Positions 53,433-63,626 of a stretch of 64,000 bases of DNA are shown piece after piece. This stretch comes from Lactifluus volemus (Eukaryota > Basidiomycota > Agaricomycetes > Russulales > Russulaceae), in contig WTXI01000025.1 in the NCBI GenBank assembly GCA_022376515.1, positions 1 through 64,000 on the forward strand. The letters are read 5' to 3'. The translations under genes and the position numbers were made by a program. A model generated the notes under the pieces. It ran no database searches. It saw only the letters and a list, made by a program, of their open reading frames with translations, and had not been told where the DNA came from. The first letter of the stretch is position 1. Every line of letters starts with the position of its first letter.

Positions 53433-54320
53433 ATGAATCGTTCTCCCTCATCTTTTCGACCGCACGTCATTTCCCGGGCCCCGGGCAATGATATAGTGAT
53501 AAAGGATACGAGTCCGGAGCACCTCCTCGTGCTATTGCTCGTTCCTGTCATATGTAGGCCTCTACACTGCTCTTTTTGCATTTTCGACATTTTTCACGCT
53601 GTACGTTGCCATACCATCCAAAATGAAGCGTCCGAATTCTCACCTCTGCGCCGAGCGCTTTTTAAAAGGCACAAAGGTCTGCCCAATTGGACGAGATATT
53701 GGCCGTTTCCGTGGTCATGTACGCAGTCTCTGCGATTCACTGGACTCTCACCTTTCGCCACTGCTATCCGATTGTTGGGAAACGGCAGCTCAGTCGTCAC
53801 GCACTCAGAAACGATGGCTATCGCATACTTATCAACGTGCGCCACTCCTTGACTGCCTAAACTTGGGACCAGGTGTTGATCTCTCAGCACACGAGTTCTT
53901 CCTAAGCTGTTGGATCGCAGGGTCGTGTTGTTCATTCTTTCGTTCTTCTTCCTCGTTTGTACGGTTGGTGAGCACGCTATCAGATCACTGGGTGGTGGTT
54001 CTTCCGGATGACACTTGTTTGGCTACCACTGGCATCGTTAGCGCAATATATGTGTTTGATAGCATCATAACCAACTCGATACGCTTTGCTCATACGGGCC
54101 AAGCCTTTACGTGGACAATTTTTGGCCTCACAGTTGGTACGAATCTCTGGGCCACGTCCTTGATGTTCATTCGAGCATGGTATGTTGCATTTGATACTAG
54201 CGTGACTTGTTACGTGCTGCATGGTGATGCCACCTCTTTCAAAGGCAACACAGACGCTTCCTGCGTTCTCTGTTGGACAAGGAAAACGCGAAGAGCAAAG
54301 CGGAGAAATTGCTGTCTCCA
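53433..54320 (+). pseudogene. 7TM gene, copy E, degraded and 3'-truncated
   Basis: Third unit of the array. It starts like copy D (NRSPSSFRPHVISRAPGND), but the first TM exon and its intron are deleted near 53540-53560, so the Met-Val-Glu-Gly-Phe segment is lost. The middle exons remain: GRFRGHV frame around 53700 with internal indels, SIRFAHTGQAFTWTIFGLTV, GTNLWATSLMFIRAW, QHRRFLRSLLDKENAKSKAE. Just after KAEK (54307) homology stops; the LVESG exon, the last TMs and the polar tail are replaced by unrelated sequence. The WRAW exon is also shortened near 53900-53920. Not expected to make a functional receptor. Confidence 0.8.
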
Positions 54321-54650
54321 CCCGTTTTTATCATACAGTCTTTCCTTTCACACACTCATCTACCGTCAATCATACAGCTTGCGAAAGTTAGGTGATGTTC
54401 GCGTGATAAAGAGAATGCCACTCATGATCATCCTTTGCAACAATCCCCACGTTCTGGGTTTCACACCTCAAAAGTTCCAACTTAAGCTCTGGAAATGGCC
54501 TTACATTTAATCAGATCAGAGAACAATACAAAGATTCAGACAGATGGTAACGATGAAGCGTAACTTCAAATCGAGTAGCTGCTATAATAATCCAAGGTCT
54601 AAATCCCACCTGCATTACTGTACAGTCTCTCTGTGGCTATGGGCACCACA
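54321..54650. other. Unique sequence after the array, no gene
   Basis: Junction between the broken 7TM copy E and the minus-strand hypothetical gene. No ORF is supported. Confidence 0.4.
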
Positions 54651-55307
54651 TCAAGTCCAAATCCTTGTAGCTTCCAGGCTTTTTACCTCTGACTCAGAGT
54701 AAACCTCAGTCGGAGCGTCCGATAACTGTGACCCGGAGTCTGAGGATTCAAGCGGGTCATCCTCCATCTTTCGACGGATCGACCTTTCCATCTCGTCCGC
54801 CCTGCACTCCATGTCTAGAGCACGCTGCCTCAGCGCCCACACCTCCGTCCTGAGACGCTTCTGCATTTTTCCATGGCGGATCCGTCTCTCGTGCCGACGT
54901 TGTGACTTGCCTTTTAGACGTACCGCTTCTATGGCGTCCAAGACTTTCGCCATGCGGCGATCCCGACGATTCCGGGCATCGTGGGATTTCCCCCTCGCGT
55001 CCGAAGACGTGGCAAATCCCTCCTCAATCCTTAGTCTGGGTCTTGGAATATTGGGGGTGGAGGGGGGTATGGGCGCTTTCGCATGCGGAGCGTGTGGCTC
55101 CGCATCGTCCGTGTCTGAGAAAGTGGCGCCGTCTCTCCATAAGATTTTCAGTTGCGAGTTGGGCAACTCTCTTTCTGACGGATCGATCTTGATGTCACGG
55201 GAACGGGGGGTGGCCGACATCATGGAGTCATCGGACTTGATGATAACTTGGACGTGATTTTCGAGCTTGCTCGACCGAAGGTAATAGCCATGAGTGGTGC
55301 CAACCAT
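54651..55307 (-). CDS. Unrecognised 218-aa basic/coiled-coil-like protein
   Basis: Single open exon from ATG 55307 (MVGTTHGYYLRSSKLENHVQ). N-terminal third is mixed; the middle is Pro/acidic (ATFSDTDDAEPHAPH, TPNIPRPRLR); the C-terminal half is a long charged helix (RRDRRMAKVLDAIEAV, RRHERRIRHGKMQKRLRTEV, LDMECRADEMERSIRRKMED) likely to form a coiled coil, followed by a Ser/Asp tail. No family recognised. Codon use is even and the frame is clean, supporting a real gene. A TATATAA lies near 55332-55338 on the upstream side. Confidence 0.6.
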   Translation of the reverse strand: MVGTTHGYYLRSSKLENHVQVIIKSDDSMMSATPRSRDIKIDPSERELPNSQLKILWRDGATFSDTDDAEPHAPHAKAPIPPSTPNIPRPRLRIEEGFATSSDARGKSHDARNRRDRRMAKVLDAIEAVRLKGKSQRRHERRIRHGKMQKRLRTEVWALRQRALDMECRADEMERSIRRKMEDDPLESSDSGSQLSDAPTEVYSESEVKSLEATRIWT

Positions 55308-55609
55308 GTTGTACGAGGAAAATGAAGACTTTATATAATAAAGGACTTGGATTATGACAATAGGAGGAACACTCGTCTTATATATTCACGTTGGATTGCC
55401 ATTTTGGCACCAACTGGAACGTGGCACGGCACGCCCATACTGTAAATAGCACTTGGCACCATTGCCACTGGAGAATTTCTGTGCCAAGGTCAATGGCGTT
55501 TCCAATGAAGTTATTGGTGCCGATTATGGTGGTATTGACTTCGATGACGGCAAAGTCTTGAGTGACGCAGTCTTTACCGGTGCTGAGAATGAGAGGGGGA
55601 GAAAGAACG

Positions 55610-55755
55610 ACGTGACCGATAATACGTGCTCGTTCTCCTCATCGTTGCGGAAAAGAATATAGTTGGCTGTAAGGAGGAAGAGTGCCAGAGAAGCTCTTCC
55701 TTCTTACAGCCGACCACATTATCGATGAGGAGAACGAGCATTACGAGTACAATAG
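55610..55755. repeat. Long imperfect hairpin
   Basis: The left arm (about 55615-55681) contains TGCTCGTTCTCCTCATCG and GGCTGTAAGGAGGAAGAG. The right arm (about 55690-55752) contains their reverse complements in the mirrored order, CTCTTCCTTCTTACAGCC and CGATGAGGAGAACGAGCA. The arms are separated by only about 10 nt, giving a stem of about 60 bp with an internal loop. It may be a small inverted-repeat element or the source of a structured RNA. Confidence 0.6.
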
Positions 55756-56024
55756 TTCCGGACCCCGCAGGAACGTTTCGTTATTGGGTACGAACGGTTT
55801 CGACGCTCAAATCAAGGACATCGAGAAGGAGATCGGGGGTACCCAGATTATTATAGACCATTTCAGGGATCGGTGAGAGCTTGCTGGGAAGATGGAGACT
55901 CAGGTAGAACGGGAAGACGTCCAGCCCCAATTGGAAAAGGCGGAGAGAGCGATCACACAGCTCGAGCAGACGTCAAAAGAGACTGGGAAGACCCGAAGAA
56001 AGAAAAGCGTGGCAGTTCCCTGGA
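55680..56024 (+). pseudogene. Coiled-coil-like reading frame with an in-frame TGA
   Basis: One frame reads KLFLLTADHIIDEENEHYEY, then FDAQIKDIEKEIGGTQIIID, then HFRDR, TGA (55874-55876), then LAGKMETQVEREDV, KAERAITQLEQTSKETGK and a stop. Both sides of the TGA look like one helical protein, so this is probably a decayed gene. Its start overlaps the right arm of the hairpin. Upstream (55453-55662) another frame (GADYGGIDFDDGKVLSDAVF) may belong to the same relic. No family recognised. Confidence 0.4.
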
Positions 56025-56251
56025 TGTGAGGCGCCTTTTCGGCGCAGATGGTAATACCGAGAGCAGGCCTCTAGATACGCGTTTTTACCACGTGAGATGT
56101 GCACACACGTCAGCTTGCTGACAACGTAGCTCAGCTCATGTACTGTATGCGTGCGCCTTGCGCCTAGAAGGTTCTCATATACGCGTAATCTCCTCTTTAT
56201 ATACCTCTCCTCACCTTTTTTTTCACCATCTTCCTCTCAACACCCACCGCC

Positions 56252-57480
56252 ATGTCATCTTCTACTCCTGTTCGAATCCCTGAACGTGATCAGCAAATCT
56301 TGGCCGTCGGCCGCCAATGCTCACACCCTTCCTGCCTTCTCGTAGACTTTCTGCCATTCAAATGTCAGCACTGCGCAAATTCCTTCTGTGCCGACCATTT
56401 CAAGCCTGCATCCCATACCTGTCCCAAATATGACGAGTCCAAATATAACCGTGTAGCGCCTGATTGTAAGCACCTTTCTTTCTTACATTCTATCCCAACT
56501 CTCATTCTGTCCAGGTCCTCTTTGTAACGAACCTGTTCCCATTCCTCCAGGAGAAGACCCAAATGTCAGGATGGAGCGCCATCTCACCATGGATTGCTAT
56601 GTCATGACTGGTCGGTCACAGAAAGCCAGCTCAACACCCAAGTGTTCAAGACCGAAATGTGGAAAGGTCCTATTTGCGCAAATACAGTGCGACGTGAGTC
56701 ACTCTTTGCACATGTTTTAGCTGATAGTCTTGACTTTCGTCTCGTGGTGTAGAAATGCCATCAGAAATTCTGCCCGGAGCATCGATTCCCGAGTTCCCAC
56801 AACTGCTCTTCGGTCGCCTCAAGATCGACTCCTGTTGCGAGCACCCCAAGCAAAGCAGGTTCCCAGCTATCTGCGACTACGGCCAGTGGCATGGCTGCTG
56901 TGAAACGTGCTGCAGCATCGTTACCGACAAAGACTTCTTCGGCATCACGTCCACTTCAAGGAACGGCACCATCTTCAGGCGTCGCATCCTCAGGGTCAGG
57001 GTCGAAACCTAATTCGTCAATTTCTAACCCTTTCTCCAAGACTGAACGGTAAGCAAAGTTAGATCCATCGTCATCGGTGGCCCCTCATGACGCCGTAGAT
57101 TCTCCTCACTTACACTACCTAATGCTAAACTCTTCGATAATGAAACGGACTCTACTACTAATATCCCGGATCGCTGCTCTCCCAAATTACCTCCCAACTC
57201 CGCAATGGATTTCAACTCGTTCATACCCCAACCGCTATTCGCACCCGCATGATGTCCTGCTTGTGCGTTTGTACGCTAGGCGCTCGAAGCAGGAGAGGGA
57301 GAGTCAGATCCGGGCCATGCGTGCTCGTGCTCAGAAAGGGGTGAGTCAGTAGTTTTACTTTCGGGAACCCGCAAACCGACGGAGTTGTAGCTACTGAGCG
57401 ACGATGAGAAGGTCATTTTGGCATCCCTCGAGGCCCAGCGCTCACACGGTTCCAATGACAAGGATTGTGTTGTTATGTAG
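56252..57480 (+). CDS. AN1-type zinc-finger protein with C-terminal CaaX box
   Basis: Related to ZFAND2/AIRAP-type and yeast Cuz1-type proteins that bind Cdc48 and the proteasome under stress. Five exons that join in frame: 56252-56465, 56515-56693, 56753-57048, 57280-57340, 57391-57480, all GT-AG. Exon 1 holds the first AN1 finger (CSHPSC ... CQHC ... FCADHF ... HTC), exons 1-2 the linker CPLCNEPVPIPPGEDPN, and exons 2-3 the second finger (CSRPKCGKVLFAQIQC, KCHQKFCPEH, HNC). A Ser/Thr/Ala-rich region is followed by a basic helix (KQERESQIRAMRARAQKGLL) and SDDEKVILASLEAQ. The last residues are DKDCVVM, a CaaX prenylation motif seen only after splicing the 50-nt last intron. CaaX boxes are known in ZFAND2B (AIRAPL), which is ER-anchored. 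Unbroken. Confidence 0.9.
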
Positions 57481-57638
57481 CCAGCGACCCTTGTAGATAT
57501 TGTTGTATCTCTGTGGATAATATTATTGTGGATGCCGGAACGATTAGATTGAGCTTCTCACGGGATGACATGAGACGCGTCAATGTGGGTGTTATCACTG
57601 CACGGGACAAACCCGTGTGACCCCCGCACACATCAATC

Positions 57639-60209
57639 ATGTCTGACTCTGAGCAGGACGCGTCGGTCTTGGGTAAACGTGCTCGAAATGGCCCCGGAAC
57701 TGATGTTCCCGAGGATGTTGACATGAACCCATCATCAGTCGCCCAGGATGACGATGACAGCGACGACGACGTAGGGCCTATGCCAATGCCGGAAGGCACT
57801 CCGGCGGGCACAGGCACGAAAAAGAAGAGAAAAGGTGCGTAGTTGGGTACCAACATCCCTAAGCTTTCAAGGTCGTCCTCAAACAGGTCCTTTCTTAACA
57901 GTTCTCCCACATGAAAAACTCTTCCTGGACCATCTGCCGAGCGCAGACAGGTACTACAAAAGCTTCATGCACCGCGATGTGATCAACTTTGTGGTCGTCA
58001 CACGGTTCGTTCCCCCCCCCCTTCCCCTCTGCATTTTTTAGATTCCAGGCTCAAGCCAAAAAAAATTCATTTAGTACGGATTTTGTCATTACAACGTCGG
58101 TCGATGGCCACTTGAAGCTGTGGAAGAAGCAAGAGACGGGCATCGAGTTCGTCAAGCATTACCGCGCACACATCACGACCATCGTCGGTGTCTCGGCGAG
58201 TGCGGACGGCGAGTTATTCGCGAGCATCGCTGACGATGGGAGTGCCAAAGTATTCGACGTGGTCAATTTCGGTGCGCCCCCCGGCGAGTTTCCCCCCTGC
58301 CTTTGCTTGTTCTGACCACACAAACAGATATGATCAATATGATCAAGCTTGGGTTCACGCCGAAAGCTTGTTGTTGGGTGCATAAGAGAGGCCAAGCGCA
58401 GGGGATCCTCGCCGTGTATGTTTCCAACCCCCCCTTTTTTTTTTGCCGTTTGTTCGTGGCAGCGGTTGCTTACGAACGTCATCAGCTCGGAACAGAATTC
58501 GGGGAGTATTCGATTGTACGATGGTCGTGGGGACGGAAAACCGTTGGAGACGGTGGAAAAGCTCCATCGGTTCCCGGTCCATTTGATGACGGTGCGTTTT
58601 CTGGTGTACCCCCCACGGCCCTCCGCTGACATCTCCAGAATAGTACAGTGACAGGTTCGATAGCGTCATCTCGGCGGATGAAGGTGGCTTTGTCGAGTAC
58701 TGGAGGCCGAGCGAGCAGTTCGAGTTGCCGAACAACGTGCCCGGATTGTGGTCGTTCAAGAGCCAGACAGACTTGTACGAGTTCAAGAAAGTCCGTTCTC
58801 TTTCCCTTCCTCACCTGCCCCCCTCCCCTCCCTGACAGAACGTTTGCAGTCCAAATCAACGCCGACATGTATCACACTCTCCCCAGACTCGTATTCATTT
58901 ATCACATTCTCCCTGCCCGACCGGCAAATCCGTATCTTCTCATTCTTGACGGGAAAAATGACGAGAAAGTACGACGAGTCGCTCGCCGCGATTCAAGAGA
59001 TGCAGCAGGCCGGCACGGCCGTGTACAAAGTTGACGATATGGAGTTTGGTCGTCGCCTCGCGGTAGAAAAGGAACTCGAACTCCCAGGTCCGGACGGAAA
59101 GGTCCCTGGGGCATGGATCAACGCAGTCTGGGATGAAAGCGGGGCGTTCGTGCTGTACCCGACGTTATTAGGGATCAAGGGTGAGGACACAATCTCCGGG
59201 TACAATCCATGCTTGATTGTTGAGTCGCGCCAGTTGTGAACACGGTGACAAATCGCGTCGTTCGGCTCTTGGGAAAGGACGAGACCGTACGTTGGGTGAA
59301 CCTGAGTTTGTACCAAGGCGCGCCTGCCAAGAAGGGCCTCACCACCGTCGCGATGGCAGCCTCCGCCAACCCCATCTTGGCGGACAAGGCAGTGCGTGAT
59401 CCGACACTATTCTGCACGGGCCTCAAACGACAACGCTTTTACATGTTCACGCGCAGCGAACCCGAGTACGTCCACCATTTTTAATAGGACTGGTTTTTTT
59501 TTTTTTTGGCTAACGTTCCATGCGCCGACGTGAATAGAGACAGCAGCTCGAAATCTGGTGACAGAGACATCTTCAACGAGCGCCCGACACGCGAAGAACA
59601 ATCGATCGCTGCCACCGCGCCAGCCGCCACGTCGCGCGCGGCGGCGCTCGCGTCCTCCGCGACGATTCACACGACGCTGGGCGACATGCACCTACGCTTG
59701 TTCCCACAGCAAGCCCCCAAGGCGGTCGAAAACTTTATAGGCCACGCGCGGAGCGGGTACTACGACGGCATCCTCTTCCACCGCGTCATACCCAAATTTA
59801 TGATCCAGACTGGAGATCCGCTCGGAGACGGTACCGGCGGGACTAGCATCTGGGACCGCGAATTTGAAGACGAGTTTTCGGACGAGTTGAAGCACGATCG
59901 GTACGTAATTGTTCGTTGGCCACACAAACACACTTTTTTTTTCCCCTTGACTTACACGACGTCTCTTTTCTTTTTGTTTTTTTTGGGTCAAGGCCTTACA
60001 CGATGAGTATGGCAAACGCCGGTCCGAACACGAATGGATCACAATTCTTTATCACTACCAACGCGACGCCGTGGCTCGACAAGAAGCACACGATCTTTGG
60101 ACGCGTTCTGTCTGGGCTGGAAACGGTGCACGCGATCGAGAACGTGAAGACGAATAAGGCGGATAAGCCGTATGAGGATATCAAGATCACTAACGTCGAT
60201 ATCGAATAA
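57639..60209 (+). CDS. Cyclophilin with WD repeats (PPWD1 type)
   Basis: Peptidyl-prolyl isomerase fused to a WD40 propeller, a nuclear spliceosome-associated family. From ATG 57639: acidic N-terminus with basic patch KKKRK, exon [35 protein letters not shown] blades ([80 protein letters not shown]), [20 protein letters not shown], exon with [20 protein letters not shown], linker ([10 protein letters not shown]), then the cyclophilin domain ([65 protein letters not shown]) to TAA. FHRVIP and GSQFFI keep the catalytic Arg and Gln/Phe. About nine introns, all GT-AG and frame-consistent, so this gene shows no indel. Confidence 0.93.
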
Positions 60210-60568
60210 GTCTGGACGCGCGTAATCCACTCTTTTTGCGTAACGGTATCTTTTGGGCCAGCGCTTGTACATCACGTCTCGAGCTTTCCAGACACGGCCA
60301 TAACCTCTAGATTCTGGTCATGAGACGTCAGTACTGTGCGCTCGTTCGTCACCGTCTCGACCAGTCCAGACCGTTTACGTGGGACTGGGTGGGCAAAACC
60401 TTCTGGGTGTGAGTTTACACATCTCTGGGGCGGCCTGCAGATGTCATCCATTCCTTGAATTGCTTTCCGAATGTATCCAATATCTTGCACTACATCTGTA
60501 CAGGACCACCGAGAATGATATGAAAGAGAGAAAAAGAGAAGGAATGGAGAAGCCCTCAGCCAGGGATT
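60210..60568. other. Intergenic between convergent genes
   Basis: 3' flanks of PPWD1 and of the minus-strand gene ending at 60569. No other feature seen. Confidence 0.4.
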
Positions 60569-61640
60569 TCATTCATACACCTCCTCTGGCTCCGTCATGC
60601 CGTCATCGTCAAGATCATCCCATGGCACATCGGTTTCCTCCCACCTGATAAGCGTTTGAGCACGCATAGAATGGAATAAGGAGAAAGGAGACTGTGCTCA
60701 CGCTTCTCTTCCGAGGCCCGAAGGATTCATCTCATCCCTCCTCAATAGAGGCCGTCGTACCGACTTGAGAGAAAAGAGCGGGGTATAGGACCCGCTTGCT
60801 CGGTATACGGAGTGACAGATGCCAGAAGTGCCCTGGGAAGACCAGATGAATGGCGCTTGTGGGGGCATATTGACTCCTGGAGTTGGACGGTTCAGGTTCG
60901 CGTGCAGGCTAATTGTAACTTGCTCGCTCGCTGAAAGAGAAAAGAAGCGCGACGGGTTTTTATTAATAACTCGTTGACGAGAGCCGTCGTCAACAAGACA
61001 CTCACTTTTGTTAGAGAGGTACATGAAGAAACCGGGCGAGTTGTACACCTCATATATTACCGACTTTCCCTTGAGAGCAGTGAAGCGGCGCTTGAGAGCT
61101 TCGTCGAAGAATCCCTTGGGGACGGTGCTCAATCTTGGACTATGCATTGCCATGACTGCACCACGCCTCGCGTTGAACTGCCACTGACGCGTAAAGACGA
61201 GGCCTGGTGCGGGGTTTCTACAAATTTCCGGTTTCGGATGAGGAAGATATCATTGATGGTGGACGGGGACAGATGCGAAAACAAAAGAATGCTCACGCTG
61301 CCACCGCGGCTGGGACAGGCTTTCCCCGCACTTCGTATGAGTGGATCAGATACTCCTCAGGTTCGGCTTTCTCAACGAGAGGGTACTGATCAGCGAGGGG
61401 TTTAAGCTCCGGATGTGTGTAGATATTGCCCTCCGTCATCCACTCTCCAGTTTTTTTGTCTATGGTGCCAAACTCGCCGGCCTGTTGTTGGTGTTATAGT
61501 GATAGACGGATCAAGCGAAATGAACGCCATACGAGAATGATCTTTGGAGGGTCCCAGTTGGGCCACTTTGAGTCGGCCTCTTTTATCAGGTCGACAAACT
61601 TGCGCTGAGAACGTACTTTGGGCCACGGGTAAACTGACAT
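60569..61640 (-). CDS. Unrecognised two-domain family protein, paralogue 1
   Basis: Exons from ATG 61640: VYPWPKVRSQRKFVDLIKEA then SKWPNWDPPK; after a 50-60-nt intron AGEFGTIDKKTGEWMTEGNI, YTHPELKPLADQYPLVE; after a longer intron WQFNARRGAVMAMHS, VPKGFFDEALKRRFTALKGK, YEVYNSPGFFMYLSNKS; then SASEQVTISLHANLN, GTSGICHSVYRASGSYTPLF; and a last exon WEETDVPWDDLDDDG ending TGA at 60569. The WPNWDPP, G.FG..D..TG....EGNIY and TDVPWD.LDDDG signatures are shared with the next gene. I have met such motifs only in uncharacterised agaricomycete proteins; function unknown. No signal peptide or TM. Boundaries of the exon near 61290-61170 are uncertain. Confidence 0.65.
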
Positions 61641-62147
61641 TGTGGTGAAAGGGCGCTGGCGGGTATCAAGCAGCGAGGGCGAGACTTTTATAGTATACTG
61701 GTTCCTAGGATAGCAGTTCATTGGGTTTCATTAGCCGCTCTAATTTAGCTTTCTTGGGGAAATCCGTATCATTGCCTTACGCATCTGGCCTTTCCATCGA
61801 ACGTGCCATGTTGAAGGTGGGATCGATTGTGAAGAATGAAAAACGGGGTTGCGATGACCTTCAGGCTGTTTCCTAGCAGGCGGCGCCGCTCGCACACAAC
61901 GCCTTGTCGAGCCGCAGCAGGGTCGAGAACGCCTCCGCACTCGAGGCCAGTTATTATTAGTATTGTTGTTTTCATTCCCTTATGGTTTCCTGGTTGCCCC
62001 AAAAGGCTCGCAATGCCCGGGAACGAACTAGTTAGATAGCCCGATTCGAGTCGATCTCGCCTTGAGAGTGCCGGGATTCCGTGAAGCACAGCAAACCTGC
62101 GTACTTTAGGGTTATATGTAGTCGAACATGTGGACAGCTGTACATAT
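61641..62147. other. Spacer between the two paralogues
   Basis: Holds the promoter side of paralogue 1 (TATA-like TATAGTATA near 61690) and the 3' side of paralogue 2. A 138-aa minus frame (61769-62185) has no domain and does not match the paralogues. Confidence 0.4.
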
Positions 62148-63267
62148 TCATCGAAACTGAAATCTCCTGGGAACAACGCAAACAAGCCTTCGATTCGGGG
62201 AGGCTGGTATCGGTTTGGTTATTTCTCGCCAATATACTTCGAATGTATTAGCTTGCCTGCTGCAAAATTGGTATGTAGTACTCACCCATTCGCCCTCTGC
62301 ATCTGGAATTTCATTCCCATCATCATCGAGCTCATCCCAAGGTACGTCTGTACTAGCCCAACTAAAAACGGTTCCGTAAGCATCGAGGCAAAGAAAAAAG
62401 GCGCGTTACATCTTCTCATCTGGTGGCCTGCCATCTCGTCTTGGACGCGGGTTCCTTTTTCGAATGTTTTGAAGGTGGAACAATGGGAGATAGCCTTCAT
62501 TTGGGAGACTGCCAAATTGGTATATGCCGACGTTACCCTCAGCATACCATCCGGTCTCCTGCCCAGATCCCGCATTGGGGGCGCGCAAGGCGATCCTTAC
62601 GTGCTCGTTAGCTACATTGGGAAGTATCGTCGATACCTTGTCCTTTACAAATGTGTTGATTGCTCACTCTGATTGGACATATACATGGCGAATGCGGGAC
62701 ACCACCACACGCTTGTGACAATGTTTTTCCCCCTGACCTCCCGTGGGCCAGAGGTCAGGGTGATATCAAGGAAGGCGCGAGGGATGCTGATCTTTCGAGC
62801 ACGATACATGACCAGGAAAGCCGCCCGAGCGTCCTTGAATTTCCACTGGGACTTGTAGACTATATCTGACAGATCACCGAAATTCCTAGTACTGAACGTG
62901 AGGAGAACAGTGGATTGGTAAATACCTGAATTCTTACGGCAGGGTACTCATGCGTGCGGTAAAATTGGTATCGATTCTGTGTTCATATTCTGGTTCATCA
63001 ACTTGGGGAGGATAGTCCTTCATGAGGGAAGCTAAGTGTTCGTCTCGGTAAATGTTACCCTCGCAAATGAACTGGCCAGTCTCCCGGTCAAATTGACCAA
63101 AGTCCCCGACCTTGATAGGTCAAACATCTCTTCTTTGATGAGTAGTTAGCTAGAAGCCCACCTCTATGCGTTTCAGTGGGTTCCAGTTCGGACATTTTCC
63201 AGAAATTCCTTGGATTAGATCGACATATTTGCGGCAGGCTCGCGCCTGGGTGATGGGAGTCATCATA
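62148..63267 (-). CDS. Unrecognised two-domain family protein, paralogue 2
   Basis: Same build as the preceding gene and in tandem with it. From ATG 63267: TPITQARACRKYVDLIQGIS, KCPNWNPLKRIE, intron, VGDFGQFDRETGQFICEGNI, YRDEHLASLMKDYPPQVDEP, intron, SQWKFKDARAAFLVMYRARK, SIPRAFLDITLTSGPREVRG, PAFAMYMSNQS, intron, NEHVRIALRAPN, GNVGIYQFGSLPNEGYLPLF, intron, IWASTDVPWDELDDDGNEIP. The end is uncertain: either near 62285 or, reading on, at TGA 62148. The aligned blocks with paralogue 1 are collinear, so this is an old tandem duplication with clear protein divergence. Function unknown. Confidence 0.6.
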
Positions 63268-63626
63268 GGGAAGTGAGAAGGGTGGGTGTGATTGACTAGC
63301 TGGGTTCACATATATATGGTGGCTGTTGGAGTATTGCCATTTTGACAAGTGAAAGCGCTGAAACATCGATCGCGCTTCGAATCAAGTATCACAAGCACAA
63401 GAGGAAGCCATCGACCCTTACTAGTAGTAGTAGTTGGACCCCTGTCGACAGGAGTACCGGACCGAACTGATTATGGTTGCTACTCATGGAGGCCGACACT
63501 AGCCGACACCAGCCGAGGCTTCCCTGGCCACCCAGGCCCGCCTCGGACACGTCCAGGCCCATGTTCTACTCCAACGCCGAAGCAAAAAAGATATAAAAAG
63601 AGCTGGTTTGATTCCATCATTGTGTC
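63268..63626. promoter_or_regulatory. Divergent intergenic region before the PDC gene
   Basis: Lies between the start of paralogue 2 and the start of the pyruvate decarboxylase gene. TATATATATGG near 63308-63318 points to paralogue 2, and ATATAAAAAG near 63590-63599 is a good TATA box about 35 bp before ATG 63627. Confidence 0.5.

Noticed and set aside
57473..57910. 145-aa minus-strand ORF over the start of PPWD1
   Set aside because: Antisense to the well-supported PPWD1 first exon; composition mirrors that exon.
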